Origin: Alphaproteobacteria bacterium
GTDB taxonomy: Bacteria > Pseudomonadota > Alphaproteobacteria > RF32 > CAG-239
Reading direction: 5' to 3'
Length of the DNA stretch: 7,265 nt
Assembly (NCBI GenBank): GCA_017452115.1
Contig: JAFTNB010000059.1
Span: 1 to 7,265 of the forward strand
The notes under the pieces were generated by a model. It saw only the letters and a program-made list of their open reading frames with translations. It had not been told where the DNA came from and made no database searches. The translations under genes and the position numbers were made by a program. Position 1 is the first letter of the stretch, and each line of letters starts with the position of its first letter. This document shows, piece after piece, positions 1-7,013 of this stretch.

Positions 1-1684
1 CATAGTGATAAATATTATGCTCAAACTCATTTTTAAGCTGTGATAAAGATTGAGCATTTATCATAATTCCGTTTTTTTCCATATCTCTTAATACAGCAAT
101 CAGAGGACGGTCAAAACTTTCATACACATCAAGCATTTTGTTTTTGATGAGCTGTGGCTTGAAAATATCATAAAGACGTAAAGTAATATCTGCATCTTCA
201 GCAGCATAATTTAAGGCTTTATCTAAAGTTACTTTATCAAAAGTAATTTTATCTTTCCCGCTTCCACAGACTTCTTCATAACGAATAGTGTTATAGTCAA
301 GGTAGATTTTTGCTAATTCATCCATACCATGTCCATGTGCCGAACTATGCAAAACATAAGATATAACTGCGGTATCATCATAAGGAAAAATTATACTTTC
401 TTCCCCTAAAATTTGTGTCATAAAATGCATATCAAATTTAATATTATGACCAATTTTAAGAATAGATTTAGCTTCAAACAGCGGTTTTAGATATTTACAA
501 ACAACTTCTTTTGTAAGCTGCGGAATATCTGCCGATACATCAGAAAATAAATCTGTTTTATGCACACTTATATGGTTCAAAGGAATATAACAGGCTTCTC
601 CGGCATTAACCGCTATGGACATACCGACAATTTTATCTTGCTGCGGATTTAATCCGGTAGTTTCGGTATCAAATGCAAATAATCCCTTATTGCAAATTTT
701 TTCTACCCATGTTTTTAATTGCTTTTCACTAGTAACTAATTCATAGTTTTTTGTGATAGTTTTTGGTGTTGAAATAATATCACTATTATCTTCTTCACTT
801 TGTTGTCCAAAAGCACAACATCGTTCATCCAGCCATTTATTAGCTCGTGTTCGAATAGAATTAAGTTCATATCTATCAATAAATTTGGTTAATTTTTCTC
901 GTTCAGGACAACGACAAGTATAAGTTTCAATACTATTTTCAACAGGAACATCATCTTTTAAGGTTACTAACTGCAATGAGATTAAGGCATTTTCACGATT
1001 ATCCAGTAATGTTTGACGGCGTTTTTGTTGCTTTATTTCACTTGCTCTATCTAATACTTCTTGCAAACTGCCAAATTCATTAATCAACTGTGCTGCTGTT
1101 TTAATACCAATACCGGCTACTCCGGGGACATTATATATCGAATCTCCGGCAAGTGCCTGTACATCGATTACTTTATCCGGATAGACACCAAATTTTTCTT
1201 TTACATCTTCAGGAGTAAAAAACTTATCTTTCATAGGATCAAAAAGTTCCACACCATCACGAATAAGCTGCATTAAATCCTTATCGGCAGAAACAACAAC
1301 CACATCATAACCTTTTTCTCGAGCCTTACGGGCATAGGTAGCTATCAAATCATCTGCTTCATATCCTTCCATTTCTAAATGATGGATATTAAGAGCATCT
1401 GCCGCTTCTCGAATAATAGGAAATTGCGGTATCAATTCTTCGGGTATCTCTTTTCTGGTACCTTTATAATCAGCAAAAATATCATTGCGATAGTTAGCTC
1501 GCTTGGCATCAAAAAGCACTAAACAATAATCACAATTTATGGTTTGCGTCAGGCGCATAAACATATTGCTAAAGCCAAGTACAGCATTAACCGGTATCCC
1601 ATCTGAAGTAGTTAGGGGCGGAATAGCATAAAAAGCACGGAAAATATATCCCGAACCATCAACGAGGCAGACTTTTTTATTCAT
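1..1684 (-). CDS. polA: DNA polymerase I, N-terminal 561 residues (partial at window edge)
   Basis: DNA polymerase I fills gaps, removes RNA primers and acts in excision repair in the cytoplasm. Reading down from ATG 1684-1682, the 5'-nuclease domain covers about residues 1-275: LVDGSGYIFR (D9, R16), FDAKRANYR (D59), YEADDL (E109, D111, D112), SADKDL (D134, D136) and AGDSIYNVPG (D181), followed by the helix-hairpin-helix GIGIKTAA. The 3'-5' proofreading domain spans about 315-515, with FDTETTG (D339, E341), GHNIKFD (D418) and YAAEDAD (Y493, D497) all intact, so proofreading should be active. The polymerase domain begins near residue 520 and runs off the window; E. coli PolA is 928 residues, so some 370 are missing. 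Oddity: the second Asp expected in the GDSxDN motif is Tyr184. The start is supported by TAGGA at 1692-1696, a short distance upstream of the ATG. Identification is very secure. Confidence 0.97.
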   Translation of the reverse strand, partial: MNKKVCLVDGSGYIFRAFYAIPPLTTSDGIPVNAVLGFSNMFMRLTQTINCDYCLVLFDAKRANYRNDIFADYKGTRKEIPEELIPQFPIIREAADALNIHHLEMEGYEADDLIATYARKAREKGYDVVVVSADKDLMQLIRDGVELFDPMKDKFFTPEDVKEKFGVYPDKVIDVQALAGDSIYNVPGVAGIGIKTAAQLINEFGSLQEVLDRASEIKQQKRRQTLLDNRENALISLQLVTLKDDVPVENSIETYTCRCPEREKLTKFIDRYELNSIRTRANKWLDERCCAFGQQSEEDNSDIISTPKTITKNYELVTSEKQLKTWVEKICNKGLFAFDTETTGLNPQQDKIVGMSIAVNAGEACYIPLNHISVHKTDLFSDVSADIPQLTKEVVCKYLKPLFEAKSILKIGHNIKFDMHFMTQILGEESIIFPYDDTAVISYVLHSSAHGHGMDELAKIYLDYNTIRYEEVCGSGKDKITFDKVTLDKALNYAAEDADITLRLYDIFKPQLIKNKMLDVYESFDRPLIAVLRDMEKNGIMINAQSLSQLKNEFEHNIYHY

Positions 1685-1749
1685 AAGATATTCCTACTCT
1701 TTATTAATCTTTGTCATTAATATAAATGAGAAATATATGTTTAGCAATG

Positions 1750-1758
1750 ATTATACCA
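1750..1758 (-). promoter_or_regulatory. Extended -10 promoter for polA
   Basis: On the minus strand, 1758-1750 reads TGGTATAAT, a perfect TATAAT preceded by the TGn of an extended -10 element. No good -35 lies at 16-18 bp; the nearest AT-rich candidate is TTTAAA at 1775-1780. Extended -10 promoters often lack a -35. The predicted start is near 1743, giving a leader of about 60 nt before the polA ATG. It is predicted from sequence alone. Confidence 0.55.
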
Positions 1759-1814
1759 TTTTCATCATAAACATTTTAAATCGACAAAATATATAATCTC
1801 CCTTTGATTATTTG

Positions 1815-1843
1815 TTGACAGTGTGCAAAATATAAGATATACT
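1815..1843 (+). promoter_or_regulatory. Near-consensus sigma-70 promoter for the Cys-rich secreted protein gene
   Basis: TTGACA at 1815-1820 matches the -35 consensus exactly. After a 17-bp spacer, TATACT at 1838-1843 differs from the -10 consensus at one base. The predicted start falls near 1849-1851, about 30 nt before ATG 1880. A good Shine-Dalgarno (AGGAG at 1868-1872, seven bases from the ATG) follows. This is the strongest promoter-like sequence in the window and suggests strong basal transcription unless it is repressed. Confidence 0.8.
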
Positions 1844-1847
1844 TTTT

Positions 1848-1869
1848 CTATGTATGTTTAGTTACATAG
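1848..1869. promoter_or_regulatory. Palindrome over the transcription start, possible operator or leader hairpin
   Basis: CTATGTA at 1848-1854 and TACATAG at 1863-1869 are perfect inverted copies separated by 8 bases. They sit across the predicted start site and end inside the Shine-Dalgarno. As DNA this is where a repressor dimer could bind. As RNA, if transcription began upstream of 1842, the pairing could extend with two G-U wobbles to 1842-1854 against 1863-1875 and bury AGGAGAAG. A start near 1850 would leave only about 5 bp, so the operator reading is favoured. The function is inferred. Confidence 0.4.
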
Positions 1870-1879
1870 GAGAAGAGCG

Positions 1880-2953
1880 ATGAAGTTTATTAAATTATTA
1901 CTAAGCAAAAAAGGTGAACTCAGGTATATAAATATTATGTTAGCTCCCAAACCTTCCTCATTAAACATAATATGGACGTATCTGAGTTCTCGTGTTTTGC
2001 CTTTTATTGTCATATTATTGTCATGCACAGCTCATGCTGCTACATGCTTCTTACCAGACTGTCATCTGGAGACTATTAAATCTGTTAATGAAGATACAAT
2101 TAGATGTAATGAATTAGGTTATAATTATTCATCATCAGGAAAATGCCCAATATATAATGTTCAGGATACATGTGTATATAATTCTAATTATATTAAATGT
2201 GATGCAGAACAATGGTGCTTAAATAACGGATATACAATAACATCATGCTCCTCACCTAAAATATTAGATATACAATGTCCGAATAATCTTTCTTTATATA
2301 AAACATGTTCTTGTCCAAGTGATTACGCATATAGTTGCAGCGGTACGGGGTATAGTTCCGGTAATGGTACTGCTTGTAACGGAAAATATACAAATTGTAA
2401 TTGTACTGCTAACTATACATGGAATGGTAGTACATGTGTACAAACACATACTCATAGTTATTCCTGTCCAAGCGGTTCATACTCCTCAAGTTCATCCTGT
2501 AGTAATGGAACATCAGGTACGGTATCAAAAATATGCTCTTGCGGGGCAACTTCGGGAACTTGCTATAAATGTGCTACTTGTACATCAAGTTCATCTAATT
2601 ATTGTTCTGTACACAGTACTTGCCATGGTGATTGTTGTAGTGATGGAACATATGAACCTTGTGAGGAAGTGTGTGGAGGTAGCGGATGTAGCACAAGCAG
2701 TTCTTCCAGCTCATCTGGCGGAAGTACATCCTCTGAGTATGATTATAGTTGTCCAGAATGGGTTTGCGCTAATGTAAACGGAGTTTATCTCCAGTATGAA
2801 GGCGCATGTTCTAAGAGCTGTGCAGATATGATATGCGGAGAATGTGCTTGTGAAGCAGCAGGTGGAACTCTTGTTGACGGATATTGCACAACTTGGTGCG
2901 GTATGTGTATGGGAGATCCTGAAATTGTAGGCGGTTCCAGTTTTCCTTTTTAA
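1880..2953 (+). CDS. Secreted cysteine- and serine-rich protein of unknown function
   Basis: The product has 357 residues. An unusually long basic leader (1-35) precedes a hydrophobic core (VLPFIVILL, 39-47) and a signal-peptidase I type site A51-H52-A53, so it is probably exported. C49 in LLSC is a poorer lipobox alternative. The part after A53 has 40 cysteines in 304 residues. Two related modules are visible at about 151-186 and 194-231, sharing YSC, a YSS stretch, a C-x-C pair and a later TC. A Ser-rich linker (about 271-285) leads to a Cys-dense C-terminal block (290-343) ending SSFPF. The even cysteine count suggests disulfides, so an extracytoplasmic location fits; metal binding is an alternative. 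ATG 1880 is chosen for its AGGAG; M20 (1937) lacks a well-placed one. It is a single-gene unit with its own promoter and terminator. I do not recognise a named family; it resembles Cys-rich proteins I recall from gut alphaproteobacteria. Confidence 0.85.
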   Translation: MKFIKLLLSKKGELRYINIMLAPKPSSLNIIWTYLSSRVLPFIVILLSCTAHAATCFLPDCHLETIKSVNEDTIRCNELGYNYSSSGKCPIYNVQDTCVYNSNYIKCDAEQWCLNNGYTITSCSSPKILDIQCPNNLSLYKTCSCPSDYAYSCSGTGYSSGNGTACNGKYTNCNCTANYTWNGSTCVQTHTHSYSCPSGSYSSSSSCSNGTSGTVSKICSCGATSGTCYKCATCTSSSSNYCSVHSTCHGDCCSDGTYEPCEEVCGGSGCSTSSSSSSSGGSTSSEYDYSCPEWVCANVNGVYLQYEGACSKSCADMICGECACEAAGGTLVDGYCTTWCGMCMGDPEIVGGSSFPF

Positions 2954-2988
2954 GATTTCTTATTATTATGTACCTTCTTTCTCTATGA

Positions 2989-3031
2989 AAAACAGCTCCG
3001 AAAATGGCGTTTGCGTTTTCGGAGCTGTTTT
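2989..3031. terminator. Bidirectional intrinsic terminator between converging genes
   Basis: The arms 2989-3004 and 3016-3031 (AAAACAGCTCCGAAAA and its exact complement) form a perfect 16-bp stem around an 11-base loop. The GC core CAGCTCCG is flanked by an A tract on the left and a T tract on the right, so either strand gives a hairpin followed by U residues. It lies 35 bp after the Cys-rich gene's stop and 14 bp after the stop of the Lon-like gene, so it should end both transcripts. Confidence 0.93.
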
Positions 3032-3045
3032 ATTAGAAGCTATTT

Positions 3046-5481
3046 TTATTTACCCAAGCAACCATGAGTTTCTTTGGCAAAGTGGGCATAACTCTTGTAA
3101 TAGCGCGCTAAACCTTGTTGAACTTCATAATTAACCGTTCCTTTAGGGAATTTGCCATTTTTATCCATAATTCCGGCTTTTTTATTGAGTAAAATTTCTA
3201 TACCGTCATCAACCGTATCTATTGCATAAATATGGAATTTTCCATCTTCTACGGCAGTAATAACATCATCTCGTAACATCAAATTTTTTATATTAGTTCG
3301 AGGAATAATCACACCTTGATTTCCGGTTAAGCCCCGATGTTTGCAGACATCAAAAAATCCCTCTATTTTTTCATTTACTCCGCCTATTGGTTGAATCTCA
3401 CCAAATTGATTGATAGAACCGGTTACTGCAATATCTTGACGAATCGGTAAATTGGAAATTGCTGAAATCAGGCAATAATATTCAGTCGAAGAAGCACTAT
3501 CACCATCGACACCACCATAAGATTGTTCAAAAACTATGGAAGCATTGAGAGATAATGGTGACATTTTTGCAAAACGATTAGCCAGCAAGCTTTGTAGAAT
3601 TAATACTCCTTTGGTATGAATCGGCCCGCTCATTTCAATCTCACGTTCAATATTTAAAAATTCACCACTGCCCATACGTACTTGTGTAGTAATACGTGCC
3701 GGTTTACCAAAAGAATAACGGGAGAAATTATAAACTACCAATCCATTAATAACCCCTACCCTTTTTCCTTCAACATCAAGCAGAATTGTTCCCTCGTCAA
3801 TTTGTTCGAGCATTTCCTGTTTAATGCGGTCGCAACGATATGTCTGTGCCTCAATAGCTTGTTCAATATGATTTTTACCAATTTGATTAGCTTTAGAGTG
3901 ACGAGCCCAATAATCCGCTTCGCGCAGTAAATCACCTATAGAAGCGATATGAGCGGTAAGTTTTCCGGAATCTTCAGCCAAGCGAGAAGAATATTCTATT
4001 ACTTTGGCTACGGCTTGTTTATTTAAGGAACGTAAGTGTTTTTTCTTAGATAAAGAGCCGATAAGTTTAGCGTATTCAACTTCATTATCGTGGTTTCTAT
4101 CCATGATTACGCCAAAATCGGCTTCAACTTTGAAGAAATCATTAAAATCAGGATCACGTTCAGAAAGCACATCATATAATTCAGAATTTCCGGTCAAGAT
4201 AACTTTTACATCCAAAGGAATCGGTTCCGGATCCAATGAAATTGTGGTGAAGCTAGTTTCATCACTGGGAGCTTCAATTTTAATTTTTTTAGAAGCTAAT
4301 GCTCGTTTGAGCGAATCCCATGCAAATGGTTGCAATAACAGTTTATGAGCATCAATCAATAAAAAACCACCATTAGCTTGATGCAAAGCGCCAGATTTAA
4401 TTAATGTAAAGTCCGTAAGTAAAGCACCATATTGCTGTAAACGTTCAACACGACCGACTAAATTACCTTGTGTCGGATGGTCTAAATGAATAATTGGAGC
4501 TCCGGAATTTTTTTCATTTTTAACAACAACATTAACCTTGAATTTAGCAAATTTATCTTCTTCTTGTTTGTTCATGCGACTTAAAAGTGTAGTAAGAGCA
4601 TCTTCATTACCTTCACTACAGTTACATTCATTATCAGGCATAAACTCTTCAATATTTTCAAGAATATATTTTTGAATATTTTTTAAGAAATCTGTAGCAC
4701 CGCGATGTCCTTTATATTTTTGCCGCAATCCGTCAATAGGTTTTTTTACGGCAATTTTAATAAATTTTTCTCGCAAATTATTAATTTCTTTACGTTGTTT
4801 ATCTTCCCAGTTAGGTAAATCTTGTGCTGTATGTTCAATTTCTTCTTGCATAGCATTAAGATCATTAATAAGCTCTTTTTTCTCTTCTTCCGGTAATTCG
4901 TCAAAAGCATCAGGGCTTAAAACTTCACCATTTTTAACCGGAGCCACAACTAATCCGACTTGCATATGCAACAAAGACACACTTTTACCTTTTGCCTTTT
5001 TTTGCAATAAGCGAATATATTCCTCTTTATGTTGTTTGTATTTTTCTTTAATAATATTGATGCCGGCCTTATATTCTTCACTTTCTGCCAAGGTGGGTAA
5101 TGTTACCGAAAAATCTTCGATTAATTTATCAATATCTTTAGCAAAATCACTCGCTTTTCCTGCGGAAAAATTAATGGCATGAGGTTTATGCGGTTCGTCA
5201 AAATTATAAACATAGGCCCAATCATCAGGAGTTGGGCGGTTTTTTGCTTCTTGCTGCAATACTCTTTTCACCAGAGAAGTTTTACCTGTACCTTCAGGTC
5301 CAAGGCAAAACATATTATATCCTTTAGATTTTATGTTTACACCAAGTTCAACCGCACTTAAAGCTCTATCTTGTCCTAAAGCCGAAAGTCTTTCTTCCAG
5401 TTCAGCTGTGGAACTAAAATCAAATTTTTTAGGATCGCATTTAGTGTAGAGTTCGCTTGGTTTTAGTTTGGTTATACTCAT
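3046..5481 (-). CDS. Lon-related ATP-dependent protease, AAA_32/LonB-like type
   Basis: An 811-residue AAA+ protease with a Lon-type Ser-Lys proteolytic domain, expected to unfold and degrade cytoplasmic proteins. Walker A is GPEGTGKTS (61-69, K67). A long charged helical insertion follows (about 110-310), then Walker B GGFLLID (371-377, D377) and sensor-1-like ILTGN (N432). The C-terminal protease domain has GGVDGDSAS with catalytic S662 and GGVNEKIEG with K705. Their spacing of 43 equals that of S679 and K722 in E. coli Lon. There is no Lon N-terminal substrate domain, and no membrane segment as in archaeal LonB, so it groups with the soluble Lon-related proteases that include E. coli YcbZ, though it is longer. 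ATG 5481 has AGGGGA at 5491-5496 on the minus strand, nine bases upstream. It is monocistronic, converging on the Cys-rich gene and diverging from the TPR gene. The enzyme looks intact; its substrates are unknown. C286 and C288 in the insertion are of unknown significance. Confidence 0.95.
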   Translation of the reverse strand: MSITKLKPSELYTKCDPKKFDFSSTAELEERLSALGQDRALSAVELGVNIKSKGYNMFCLGPEGTGKTSLVKRVLQQEAKNRPTPDDWAYVYNFDEPHKPHAINFSAGKASDFAKDIDKLIEDFSVTLPTLAESEEYKAGINIIKEKYKQHKEEYIRLLQKKAKGKSVSLLHMQVGLVVAPVKNGEVLSPDAFDELPEEEKKELINDLNAMQEEIEHTAQDLPNWEDKQRKEINNLREKFIKIAVKKPIDGLRQKYKGHRGATDFLKNIQKYILENIEEFMPDNECNCSEGNEDALTTLLSRMNKQEEDKFAKFKVNVVVKNEKNSGAPIIHLDHPTQGNLVGRVERLQQYGALLTDFTLIKSGALHQANGGFLLIDAHKLLLQPFAWDSLKRALASKKIKIEAPSDETSFTTISLDPEPIPLDVKVILTGNSELYDVLSERDPDFNDFFKVEADFGVIMDRNHDNEVEYAKLIGSLSKKKHLRSLNKQAVAKVIEYSSRLAEDSGKLTAHIASIGDLLREADYWARHSKANQIGKNHIEQAIEAQTYRCDRIKQEMLEQIDEGTILLDVEGKRVGVINGLVVYNFSRYSFGKPARITTQVRMGSGEFLNIEREIEMSGPIHTKGVLILQSLLANRFAKMSPLSLNASIVFEQSYGGVDGDSASSTEYYCLISAISNLPIRQDIAVTGSINQFGEIQPIGGVNEKIEGFFDVCKHRGLTGNQGVIIPRTNIKNLMLRDDVITAVEDGKFHIYAIDTVDDGIEILLNKKAGIMDKNGKFPKGTVNYEVQQGLARYYKSYAHFAKETHGCLGK

Positions 5482-5507
5482 GGCAAAAAATCCCCTATAC
5501 TTATATT

Positions 5508-5535
5508 TTGAAATTGTTATGATTAATTATATAAG
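5508..5535 (+). promoter_or_regulatory. Probable promoter for the TPR gene in the divergent intergenic region
   Basis: TTGAAA at 5508-5513 and TATAAG at 5530-5535 are separated by 16 bp, a reasonable sigma-70 pair. The predicted start is near 5542, about 20 nt before ATG 5565. The overlapping minus-strand TATAAT (5531-5526) could be the -10 for the Lon-like gene, but no matching -35 is visible at the right distance. The two promoters would share DNA and may compete. The Shine-Dalgarno for the TPR gene is weak (AAAGA at 5556-5560). Confidence 0.45.
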
Positions 5536-5564
5536 TTTAATAACTAACATAGCGTAAAGATTTG

Positions 5565-6113
5565 ATGAAATATTTAATTTATATATCTATTTTTATAATC
5601 GTATTTAGTTCATTTTTTTTTAGTATTTGGTATTTTCTAAAACTAAAAAGAGATATTATGTTTAAAATATTAACCCGTCATTTGTTAAAAATACAATCAT
5701 ATAAAGGTAAAGAATTTTTCTTTTCAACCTATGGAATAAGAAATCTTATAAAATGTAAAATCTTACCTATTATTTTATCAGAAGATATAAAAAACACTCA
5801 AAAATTTTTAAATAAAAAAAACAACTTTTATGCAAAAGCTGTTTTTAATGCTTTCATTAATCCGTCAAAAGCAATCGCCGACTTTGAAAAACTAACCAAA
5901 AAGAATCCGCAAAATGATTTATTTAAAGCTGAATTGGCAAAATTATATTTTATTAACGGTCAGCTTGATGCCGCAGAAAACATAACAGAGAAAATTAATA
6001 ATAAAAGTTGTAATTATGCAAAAGCTGTCAAATATTATATTAATTCTATTATTGCAACTTCTGTAGGTGATATGCTTTCGGCATCACAAGCAGCTTCTTT
6101 GGCACTAAAATAA
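5565..6113 (+). CDS. N-terminal part of the TPR protein: membrane anchor plus first repeats
   Basis: The product has 182 residues from ATG 5565; a TTG at 5562 just before it could add one. A single hydrophobic helix (about 3-24, rich in I, F, Y and W) followed by KLKR suggests an N-terminal anchor with the rest in the cytoplasm by the positive-inside rule. Residues 32-110 are basic with no recognised domain. A TPR-like helical pair lies at about 118-147 (AELAKLYFINGQLDAAENI), and another begins near 154 (YYINS, with S161 and A173 in register with the later repeats) and is cut by TAA at 6111. Ending inside the second helix of a repeat argues that this is a truncated product. ATG 5658 (M32) is a less likely start because it would lose the anchor. 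The anchor-plus-TPR layout is loosely like HemY-type proteins, but I would not name it. Confidence 0.6.
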   Translation: MKYLIYISIFIIVFSSFFFSIWYFLKLKRDIMFKILTRHLLKIQSYKGKEFFFSTYGIRNLIKCKILPIILSEDIKNTQKFLNKKNNFYAKAVFNAFINPSKAIADFEKLTKKNPQNDLFKAELAKLYFINGQLDAAENITEKINNKSCNYAKAVKYYINSIIATSVGDMLSASQAASLALK

Positions 6114-6140
6114 TTTGAAAAAGAAAAAGCTTTTTTTGAA

Positions 6141-7013
6141 ATGGCACAAGTATATTTGCAAATGGGAACAATTTATCGCGTTTCTGCGACAAATGATATA
6201 GCTCAATGTATGTTTGAAGCCGCCAAAAGTATATTTGAGAAGATGAATTTAAATATTCCTCAAGCTATTGCTTTAGCCAATTTAGGAATGCTCTTGGTTG
6301 CACAAAACAGATATGAAGAAGCTGAAAATTATTTTTTTCAAGCACAAGAACTAAATAGTAAAACACAAAATTTATGTATTAAAGCAGAAATATTAAACCA
6401 GCAGGCATTAATGAAAACAACACAAAAAAATTATAAAGAAGCAGAAAAACTGGTACTGGATGCTCAAAAAATCCACCGCAAAATAAAAAATAAAAACGGA
6501 GAAGCATTAAGTTGGGATATTTTAAGCTATATAAATTTTGGTAAAAAAAAATATGCCAAAACTATTGAAACTACACAAAATGCAATAGATATCTACAAAA
6601 ATGTAAATAATATTTCAGCAATACAAGAAATGTTATTTATGCAGGCGAATGCATATTTTGAAACAGATAATCATGAGATTGCAGAAAAAATATTACGTCA
6701 AATAATTAATTTAGCGGATGAACATAAAAGCTGCTTTCATACGGCCAATGCTTATAACTTACTTGGTTTGATTTTTTTGCAGAAAAATAACTTGTCTAAA
6801 GCAAAGTCATTTTTTCAGCAAGCTGTACAAAGAGAAGAGCGAAACAACAGGTGGAATGGTGCTGCTGTAGATTATGCTAATTTAGCACTTATTGAAAAAA
6901 AATGCGGAAACTCGGAACAGGCAGAAGCAATTTTAGAAACAGCAATAGAATATGCAAGAAATTCAGGTGATGAAAACTTGATTAAACAAATAAAGAAACA
7001 ATTAAAAAATTAA
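6141..7013 (+). CDS. C-terminal part of the TPR protein: seven 40-residue repeats
   Basis: The 290 residues are almost wholly tetratricopeptide repeats, helical hairpins that form protein-binding scaffolds. Seven units start near residues 2, 42, 82, 122, 162, 202 and 242. Each shows the TPR pattern at the same offset: a small residue at 9, 49, 89, 129, 169, 209 and 249 (G, G, A, S, A, G, A) and Ala at 21, 61, 101, 181, 221 and 261 (Thr at 141). Spacing of 40 instead of 34 recalls TPR proteins of the LGN type. There is no catalytic motif, so the role should be binding; the partner is unknown. ATG 6141 has no Shine-Dalgarno, since upstream is A-rich then T-rich, so independent translation looks weak. 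The TAA at 7011-7013 overlaps the converging EEP gene, with no terminator in between. Confidence 0.65.
   Translation: MAQVYLQMGTIYRVSATNDIAQCMFEAAKSIFEKMNLNIPQAIALANLGMLLVAQNRYEEAENYFFQAQELNSKTQNLCIKAEILNQQALMKTTQKNYKEAEKLVLDAQKIHRKIKNKNGEALSWDILSYINFGKKKYAKTIETTQNAIDIYKNVNNISAIQEMLFMQANAYFETDNHEIAEKILRQIINLADEHKSCFHTANAYNLLGLIFLQKNNLSKAKSFFQQAVQREERNNRWNGAAVDYANLALIEKKCGNSEQAEAILETAIEYARNSGDENLIKQIKKQLKN

Larger units (their letters stand above)
5565..7013 (+). pseudogene. Membrane-anchored TPR protein gene interrupted by an in-frame TAA
   Basis: The two open segments 5565-6113 and 6141-7013 are in the same frame and only 27 bases apart, and the codons between them encode continuous repeat sequence (FEKEKAFFE). 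The downstream part has a strict 40-residue repeat. The stop codon falls exactly 40 residues before I31 of that part, a position holding I, L, I, I, L, R, Y in successive repeats. Other register positions also carry upstream: Ala at codon 6081 and a small residue (Ser) at codon 6045. There is therefore no indel, only one codon changed, for example TTA to TAA or TAT/TAC to TAA. The intact product would have about 482 residues. Alternatives are a sequencing error, readthrough, or real expression of two polypeptides. Confidence 0.7.

Noticed and set aside
1736..1861. A 9-bp direct repeat TATGTTTAG at 1736-1744 and 1853-1861, each near a predicted start site
   Set aside because: Two copies of an AT-rich 9-mer in about 200 bp of AT-rich intergenic DNA can easily occur by chance. 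The copies stand differently relative to the two promoters, and I see no third copy.
2319..2777. A 152-residue plus-strand open frame inside the Cys-rich gene
   Set aside because: It lies in another frame of the same strand, has no ribosome binding site, and its Val/Ile/His-rich composition is what TGT/AGT-rich sequence gives when frame-shifted. The 1880-2953 frame has the promoter, Shine-Dalgarno, signal peptide and terminator.
2041..2950. Possible CRISPR-like or tandem DNA repeats in the Cys-rich gene
   Set aside because: The repetition is in residues (Cys, Ser, Gly, Tyr), not in exact DNA units; no evenly spaced identical repeats are present.
3682..4348. Plus-strand open frames at 3682-3930 and 4004-4348, opposite the Lon-like gene
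   Set aside because: They are antisense to conserved protease and AAA coding sequence, without ribosome binding sites or recognisable domains; the minus-strand gene explains the region. The same applies to 5179-5361 and to 1061-1276 opposite polA.
6111..6140. A frameshift at the A-rich stretch as the cause of the TPR gene split
   Set aside because: Both sides are in the same frame and the 40-residue repeat spacing is exactly kept, so a substitution, not an indel, is required.
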